From the NCBI GenBank assembly GCA_031772625.1, contig CM062815.1, positions 116,444,989 through 116,508,988 of the forward strand: a DNA stretch of 64,000 nt. The letters are read 5' to 3'. Position 1 is the first letter of the stretch; the number at the start of each line of letters is the position of its first letter. This document shows positions 57,481 through 64,000 of the stretch, piece after piece. Source of the stretch: Pinus tabuliformis (Eukaryota; Streptophyta; Pinopsida; Pinales; Pinaceae). The notes beneath the pieces were generated by a model. The model did not search any database. It had not been told where the DNA came from and saw only the letters and a program-made list of their open reading frames with translations. Both the position numbers and the translations under genes were made by a program.

Positions 57481-58149
57481 GTGTTTCTTAAGGGCCCCTT
57501 TGCACCACATCTCTCAATGGACATCAAAAGACTCTAGACCACACATAGTATGTGTTGTAGACAACTGATCTTGACAACTATTCCTCAACCTTAATCTAGA
57601 TCAAGATAGATCCACTTGATCCACATGGAGAAGGACATAGTGGATTATTCCATTAACCCCTTGGAGGGAAGGTAGATTTGGGCATGACCAAAAAATGGGC
57701 GAGTTTCAAGTGCTCTCCCATCGACTCCCTAGAAGATGACACCCTCTCAATTTTGAACCATATCATTAGTGAGATTGGTAGTCCCTCCCTCTCTATAGCT
57801 AAAAGAAATAACCCCCTTTGGAGGATCCATCCATCTTTTTGAACTTGGTTTGCATGAGGGAAGTTACTACCTCACAAACCATCAATATTACAATCCCTCT
57901 TTAGGTAATATTGCTTGACGATGTTTCCAACTAGTCAACTAATGTTCCTTCAAGGAAGCTTAAGGACATTCCTTCACGTGATATAGTTCTTGATTACTTG
58001 ATATCTAGAAGGTTAGAAGAGTTACTTTTTTTTTCTCAGGAATACAACTCGTAGGGTTTAGTCCAGGAGGGATTTATAGCTCAACATCCCTCCATCACAC
58101 TCAAGAGTCATTACCTAGAAAATCCTATGTTTGGACCCATAGAGGAATA

Positions 58150-59786
58150 TAAGATTAGTTAAACATGTGTCATGAGGATGGTTGAGGAAATCAATATAGT
58201 TCTTGGTGAAGGTGTAAAACTAAACAAGACCTTTATTATGAAAAATGTTGCTTTTGTAGGGCATTTTTCCAGCTAGCAAATGTGAGAACGCTCCCTATGG
58301 AAATGGAAAAAGGAAAACTTCACACTTCTCATTGATTATGAACATAGAACATTTAATTTAGTAAAAGGATGGATGGTATGGACCATGTGCTTGGACATTG
58401 ATATAAAAAAGATCCTTCTTGTGCATCAGAGCTAGGGTTGTAAGCCCTTTTTATTAAGAAGTAGTCAATCTCTTTCAACACCAACTCAAAACACTTAGAT
58501 ATAACCTCTATATGGGTTTACCTTCCTACTTTACCCTTTATTTTATGGTCTAAGATGTGTTCAAATAAATTGTAAATGCCCTTGTGATTTTAATGAGATA
58601 AACACCTCATATCTTTAAAAAGGGTATATGGGCATGGATTGGATTTTGGTTGCATTGAACATATGGAAGCTTAGTGTATTTAATAGTTATTTAACATGGA
58701 AATGTATCCTATCAAAATATCCTTGAAGGAATTCCTTTTTAGTTTGAGAGGTGTCACTCATATGGGCATCCGGTTAAGGAATGTAGTAGGTCATCTCATC
58801 AAAAAAATATAGGTAAAAAAGTTGAGGCAACAACTCAAGTTAGTCTGATCACCTAAGCTCTTACTCAAAGTACGTAGATTCCTTCATCCACTCTAGAAGT
58901 TGCATCTCCTTAAAAGGTTCAAGTTGGAGCCAATCAAAAGGTGCAAGAATCATCCTCATATGTGGTATATGACTTTTTTTGTTTAACTATACATCGTGCC
59001 TCTCCCATCATTCTTGTCCTTTAATAAACAATCTCCATTTTGGTTCGTTTGCTTAAAATTATCCCATCTTAGTTACTGCAATAGATAACAATTTCTTGAT
59101 GGGACTGTTTGGTATCCCTGGGCCCCTAAGCTCTCATCTTATCTCCCTTCCAAATATCTCATTGTCAAGGCTCTACTTAGCTCCCCTTCCATATGAATAT
59201 AAGCTACCTAACCCTTAAGTGACACCTCCTTCCAAGAAGGATCCCTCTCCCATTATCCTTTTGAAATATAATCTTATGTTAAAAAGAATAAATCATCCTC
59301 CCTCCTTTCTTGTTGTAGAGGTAGGCCTTGGAGGAGAAAAGGAACACAAACCCCCTCATCAAGATAAAACATTATTGCTCTCCCTCGAACAAAAGGAAGA
59401 AAACTTAGAGGTTTGCTTCGGGAAGTAGTAGTCTTTATTTAGGACCCTTAGAGCAATTGTGATGAGGATATTTCTCACAAGATTATCTAATCCTTGAATT
59501 ATAGGTCATTTTCCAACAACTCCAACAAATTAGACAAAAAGGGTTTGATTGAGACCCACAAACCATCCATTTTATATCCTTGGGAATTAATGTTGGATGG
59601 GGAGATGGCCATTAAAACCCTCTCATATGTTTTCCCTAGCTATAATTCCTAGCCATGAATGCCCAAGGTTGCTTGAGAGGCTTAATTATAGGTTGGAGGA
59701 AGGATGCCATCAAAGTAAAAAACTCTTGGGAAATTCATGATGAACTTAGTCTCTCTCTCCTCTTTTATAAGATAAATTTATACTTT
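58150..59786 (+). pseudogene. LINE relic: ORF1 and start of endonuclease
   Basis: A decayed plant L1-type LINE on the plus strand. Around 58,230 AFVGHFSS resembles the DUF4283 start. At about 58,510 IWVYLPTLPFILWS matches VWVRLPHLPLHCWG of the intact LINE. At about 58,750 CHSYGHPVKEC is the right part of the CCHC knuckle. At about 59,655-59,765 CLRGLIIGWRKDAIKVKNSW resembles the GG-I-GW segment of plant LINE endonucleases. Stops and frameshifts are frequent. The element is cut off on its right by the LTR at 59,787. It is not the same subfamily as the intact LINE, judging by the weak identity. Confidence 0.68.
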
Positions 59787-60742
59787 TGTTGGGCGCGGGA
59801 TCCCGACGGGAAGTTTTGGGGCTTAAAGCCCAGATTTTGGTCCAACTTTGTAATTCCAATGTAAAGACTCCACATTTTGTGGGCACGGAGCGCTTAGTTG
59901 TTAAAGAGTCATAGGGTTGTCCGCCCTTATTTTGATAATGTAATGTCAACTGTAGAATATCTACTCATGGTCCACAGACCATGGGATTATATAAATAGAG
60001 CGAAGCTTTAAGTAGTTAAAGCAGCTAATGAGTCTAAGAACATATGATGTAGGCGAGATAGCTCTGAAGTGTAAATCAAAGTTTTGGGTCGTAGCGTAGG
60101 TAGAGGCTCTGCAGCTGAGTGTGCAGGGGCCTAGTAGTCTGCAGCTGAGTGCACAGACCCCTGTAGTTGAGTGCGTAGGGCAAGTCGAGTTTGTAATCAT
60201 TTGGAAGTATTAATAAAGAGAAGTTTCTATCAATTATGCTTCTTTATTTCCTATTTTATGCATCTGTTATACTGGGTATGAATTTCACTTCTAATGCTTA
60301 TATGATGTGCGAATGTGTAGAACTGTATTGGTTAAGTGAACACAAGTTAGAATATCTGTTTATGCGAAGATAATTAAGATCTGCTAATAATATAAGTAAG
60401 ATACTTAGTCTAGTTCGGCAAATAGCGCAGTTCACTGCCCTAGCAGCGCGAAAGCATCTCAGCCCCTAGTTAGGGCTGTGTGAAGGCTGATTGTAACACT
60501 TCGCAAAGGTACTGAAGGGTGGAACAGAGGGCAAAGCGACCTGCGCGAAGGTAGGTCTATTTGGAATAAACCGACATCACATCCATCTCAAGGGTGTGGA
60601 AACTTGGTTCCAGCATCCCCCCATACTGCTTCGGGTGAGACTTCAGTCCACGCTCCGCGGGCTGATGCCGAAAGGGCCAGTAGTGTAGGGATTTGCTTGG
60701 CTAAATAACTTTGAACCTGGGTCAGCCCCCCATAAACCAACA
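59787..60742 (+). repeat. 5' LTR of Tat-like gypsy element
   Basis: TGTTGGGCGCGGG to AACCAACA, about 956 bp, with a TATA box, a downstream AATAAA (60,212) and a primer site two bases after its end. Its partner lies outside the window, so the left boundary rests on the TG and on the abrupt change from LINE relic sequence. Confidence 0.72.
59988..59998 (+). promoter_or_regulatory. TATA box of the Tat-like LTR
   Basis: TATATAAATAG follows a near-palindromic 'atggtccacagaccat' (59,967-59,982), about 200 bp into the LTR, at a normal place for the U3 promoter. Confidence 0.65.
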
Positions 60743-60744
60743 AA

Positions 60745-60761
60745 TGGTTCCGTTGTCGGGA
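60745..60761 (+). other. Primer-binding site, Athila/Tat type
   Basis: TGGTTCCGTTGTCGGGA lies two bases after the LTR end and resembles the TGGCGCCGTTGCCGGGG site of plant Tat/Athila elements. Confidence 0.7.
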
Positions 60762-60779
60762 CCGGAATCTGCATAAAGA

Positions 60780-62700
60780 TGTGTGATGTTGTATCATTGG
60801 AATCCAACTAAGAAAGAAATTGAAGGCTGGTTGGACAGAAGAATTCACGAGTTCGCGGCGCAGGAGAACAGAAACCTGCGACTGTCAAAAGAAGATTGGC
60901 TAGACAAATACCTGTATACGGAGATCTAAGAAATCTTTTTCACGTCCTTCCCTACTTAACTATACAAGTGGATCGCAAAGCTAACATATAGCCAAGGAAG
61001 GTGGAATATTGACGGTCCTATTGTGTTGACCCCAAAGCTAGTGCGAAGGTTGGAAGCATCAGAGGATAAAATCACGCGCGCCATCGATCATTGGCTTGAT
61101 CACATTATAGGAGGATTTTTTACTGAGTTCGCGGTCAACACCTTAGTTAGCTATAGTGAGGCAGAGCGACGCTTTCTCAAAGGACTGCAAGGTAAGTACG
61201 TAAAATATTTGAATACTTGGACTAAAATGCTGTTTTGTGAAAATCAGGTTATGCAGTTACCTTGATGTTCGGAGCTACGTGAAGCGGAAAGGCTTACAGG
61301 AATGAAGGAAATAAGGGTCCAGAAAATAGTCCCTTGATTTCACCTCGCGAGGGGACGAGGAAGAGCTCACAAAGGTCTCTCTGCGAAGTGCTATTCATCT
61401 GATAAGACAAAGAATTCCGCGAATCCCACCTCTGCCCACACCACCACTTACTTCACCACAATCACCTCTAGCCTCACCCGTACCAACTCCACCACCACTG
61501 CGATTAAGTATGGAAAACACAGTGATGTTGCCTGTGTTCAAAGGTTTGGGAAATGAAGATCTGACCTAATTCTGGTTTGTTGTAAGGGATGTATGAGAAG
61601 CGCAAGGTGTTACAAATGACCATATAAAGAAAGAGACACTGGTTAGAGCTCTGCAGGATCGCACACTGACCTGGTATATTAAGTACTCCAACGATAACCC
61701 GAATGCGAGGGTCGCGGATATTCAAACAATGCTAAATAGAGAATTTAATAGGCCTACGTCTGAAGCGTAGTCGATTGTGGGATTTAAAGAGATCACAATG
61801 CTACCAGGAGAGACTCCTTAGGAACTGGATCAGAGGATGAAATGTACGATTCGCGAAGCCAATATGAATCTGACAGATGGCCAGCATCGTGAGTGGTTTC
61901 TAACTTCACTACTACCACATTTAAGGAGTGCGTTATCGCGACAAAATATAACAACTCAGGCAGAGGGCTTGGAGATTGCCATGAGGCTACATGAGACCTC
62001 AATGGAGGATCCTAACCTAGGAGTTCAACAGATCCATGCGCAACTGAAGAATTTGTGCCTTGAGATGCAGAGTCTGAAACAAGACAGGACGGTTCGACCA
62101 GAAGTGCGCGAAGAAGTATGGTGCGTAAAATGCAAGAGTCAGGGTCATGACAAAGACCACTATTGGGTTTTTACAAATCACCTCGCAGGAGGAGGATCGA
62201 TGCCTTTAAGGCCGAAAGTTCAAGCAAGACCTAATGCGGTGCCTGCTTTGTGGTGCACTATCTGTCAAATAGCCGGAAAACATGCCACAGATAACTGCCA
62301 CCTGTTACAGAAGTATACGCAAAATTCGCAACAGTTGTTCTACAAATTTTGTAGGTTGGTGGGACATGACAAGTGTACTTGGAGAAGTTATGAGTTGATG
62401 ATGGATATAACTCCCACCTACAGAGTTTAGTCCGAAATGCCGCCCCTTGACCAAGATGCAGGAATGACACGAAAAATATTTTAGGGGCACGGACGAGGCC
62501 GAGGAGGACTTGGTAGAGGTCGTGAATAGTTGATTTGCTACAATTGCAGAGGGCCAGGACACTATGCCCGTGATTGCATGAATCCAATGCGCCTGTCGTG
62601 CAAGTATTGCACGCTGTTTGATCATGAGACAAAAGATTGTCCTACGCTGATAGCTAGGATATGCGACAAAGGAACGCTACCACCTCCCCTAACTTAGAAC
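60780..62700 (+). pseudogene. gag region of the Tat-like element with several zinc fingers
   Basis: The capsid part is at about 61,510-62,000: LPVFKGLGNEDLT, KKETLVRALQDRTLTWYIK, MLNREFNRPTSEA and REWFLTSLLPHLRSALSRQ. It is followed by an unusually long finger region, with CVKCKSQGHDKDHYW at about 62,122, CTICQIAGKHATDNC at about 62,254, a third finger-like segment at about 62,340, CYNCRGPGHYARDC at about 62,538 and CKYCTLFDHETKDC at about 62,599. One or two knuckles are usual. An N-terminal part (LVRRLEASEDKITRAIDHWL) lies at about 61,030. Fossil. Confidence 0.8.
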
Positions 62701-62706
62701 CTGCAG

Positions 62707-63501
62707 ATGATGAGGTCTGAGCTGCGTGAGGAAGATCTGAATGTAAACATTGTGCTCCAAAGTGGAATTGCGACAGGAAATGACAAAGGAAAACAGCCAG
62801 AAGATAGTACTTGGGTTTGCAAAGCCTCGATGAAAGAAGCTGAGTTTGATCTGGAGCGCGCTCGGGAAACCTTCATGGAAGCTAAGAAGAGCTTCGTTGA
62901 TGCCTCCACTTTAGGAAGCAAAGATAAACCAGAGCTGGAAATGGACCCATCCATGCTGACAACTTTCCTTGAAACATGTATGAAGTTACTGTGTGACAGT
63001 AAGGTTGTGAAAGGGCTACAGGAACTTATCAATAGGTGTGCTGGGACCGTGCCAGGTGAACCGTGCTTAGTCCACAAAATCAAAAAACATAAGACAAGAA
63101 CGAGACGAGAAATGAGACTCATCGCACAGATCGGAGAATACAAAATGGATCAAGTCATTTTGGATTTGGGATCAGATGCGAATGTTCTACCGAAACAGAC
63201 ATGGGAACGAATGGGGAGACCGACGTTTTAATGGTTTTCAATTCAGCTAAGGATGGAAAATCAGCAAAAAATAATACCCATGGGGCGGTTGCAGGGAATA
63301 ACTGTGGATATTGAAGGAGCGAGTGCACTGACACATTTTGAAGTAATAGAGATTGTTGATGACATCAATCCCTACCCCGTGCTCCTGGGAATAGATTGGG
63401 CCACTGATATGAACGAGGTAATTAATCTGAAGAAGCGAAAAATGATCTTTGAGAAGAAGTCACTGTGCATAATTATACCCTTGGACCTTGTTGAAGGATC
63501 T
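62707..63501 (+). pseudogene. Linker and protease region of the Tat-like element
   Basis: A helical, charged linker (KEAEFDLERARETFMEAKKS) leads into an aspartic protease. MDQVILDLGSDANVLPKQTW holds the D-x-G active-site loop, and PYPVLLGIDWATDMNEVINL is the closing strand seen in plant gypsy proteases. The region ends at the next LTR. Fossil. Confidence 0.82.
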
Positions 63502-64000
63502 TGTAGGTTTTAACCCCGTATAGAAATTACCTTCATACGAATTCTAAAACACAGAAAATAAACAATGCGAGAGCATAACACATAAAAAACATATACACAG
63601 AGATTTTCCCCTGGATCCCAAAACCGGGACTACCAGCTTGATTTTTTCATTATTTTCCTTTCAATGTTATAATACATATTTATACATGCCGAAGCATCCA
63701 ATACCATGGATAGAAAACCATCGCGTCCAAAAAACATGTGCAAAAATCATGCACAAAACCATAGGTGGGTCCACCCATCCTAATATAGGGTTCAAAACCA
63801 AAATTTTCCGGGGCGCTGCCCGGACCCCATAAAGTGGGGTTACGGGTACACCTCAAACCCCCTGTGACCCCCCTCACTACACAATCGATGCAACGAAGGG
63901 GGGTCCGCCCCCCCTCTAACCCCCCGGTTAGCTACATGGGCTAGTCGTGGAAAGAATATAACACAACCCAAAATTCTCCCACTTGTTGTTTTCTTTCCAT
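63502..64000 (-). mobile_element. Copia-type 3' LTR at the right window edge
   Basis: Protease sequence of the Tat-like element stops abruptly here. The new sequence starts TGTAGGTTTTAACCCC, has a GC-rich 'ggggcgctgcccgg' segment (about 63,810), and near 63,970 reads CAAAATTCTCCCACTTG, the complement of the CAAGTGGGAGAA polypurine tract common in plant copia elements. That makes it the 3' LTR (63,502 to about 63,972) of a minus-strand copia element whose body lies beyond the window. The exact ends are uncertain because the partner LTR is not visible. Confidence 0.6.

Larger units (their letters stand above)
59787..63501 (+). mobile_element. Tat-like Ty3/gypsy element, 5' part only
   Basis: LTR, Athila/Tat-type primer site, gag with a cluster of zinc fingers and a protease are in order; RT and later parts are not reached because another LTR (63,502) interrupts. 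It has higher G+C and better-kept reading frames than most other LTR elements here, so it is probably a younger insertion. Still broken in several places. Fossil. Confidence 0.78.

Noticed and set aside
60588-60848. Minus-strand frame in the Tat-like LTR end
   Set aside because: It crosses the LTR end and primer site on the antisense strand and has no domain.
1-64000. tRNA or rRNA genes
   Set aside because: The only tRNA-like matches are retroelement primer sites; no cloverleaf arms or rRNA motifs were seen.

Overview
The window looks like gene-poor, repeat-packed nuclear DNA of a large plant genome. All recognisable coding sequence is plant-type: Ty1/copia, Ty3/gypsy chromovirus, Tat/Athila-like elements, and L1-type LINEs with a DUF4283 ORF1 and a terminal RNase H. 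The LTR pairs are mostly well diverged and insertions are stacked inside one another. That suits a slowly turning-over giant genome such as a gymnosperm, but the species assignment is inference. I see no intact host protein gene, no tRNA, no rRNA and no CRISPR array.

Layout, left to right. 1-3,340: a solo copia LTR, then the 3' end of a second copia-like family. 3,924-4,191: a broken Aux/IAA (auxin response) PB1-domain fragment. 4,708-11,010: an old LTR element with a Tat/Athila-type primer site, a gag trace and, just before its right-hand repeat, a ubiquitin-like reading frame; its left LTR was later hit by a copia solo LTR (4,977-6,200) that carries a 15-bp minisatellite. 13,503-28,022: a minus-strand copia-like element without visible pol, split by a plus-strand chromovirus (16,018-25,658). 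28,440-30,720: degenerate tandem repeats of about 180 bp, T/G-rich runs, short tandem units and a CT-rich tract. 30,775-36,110: an old decayed LINE. 36,122-55,326: a three-layer nest, with a minus-strand chromovirus holding a minus-strand copia element, whose left LTR holds a complete plus-strand LINE (40,896-47,789). 55,327-57,480: AT-rich DNA with tandem duplications. 58,150-59,786: another LINE relic. 59,787-63,501: the 5' part of a Tat-like gypsy element, cut by a copia LTR that runs off the right edge.

The most interesting object is the LINE at 40,896-47,789. It has matching target-site duplications and a short A tail. It carries three long uninterrupted reading frames joined by two ATGA stop/start overlaps: ORF1 (DUF4283 plus CCHC knuckle), ORF2 (endonuclease, reverse transcriptase, zinc finger, RNase H) and a third frame (basic N-terminus plus coiled coil) that I cannot match to a standard LINE protein. 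Every catalytic motif I looked for in ORF2 is present. It is the youngest-looking insertion in the window and the only candidate for a recently active element.

Second in interest is the ubiquitin-like frame next to the LTR at 9,513, which suggests capture of a host gene by a non-autonomous retroelement. All LTR-type elements here are fossils and are described only by family, parts, nesting and approximate age.
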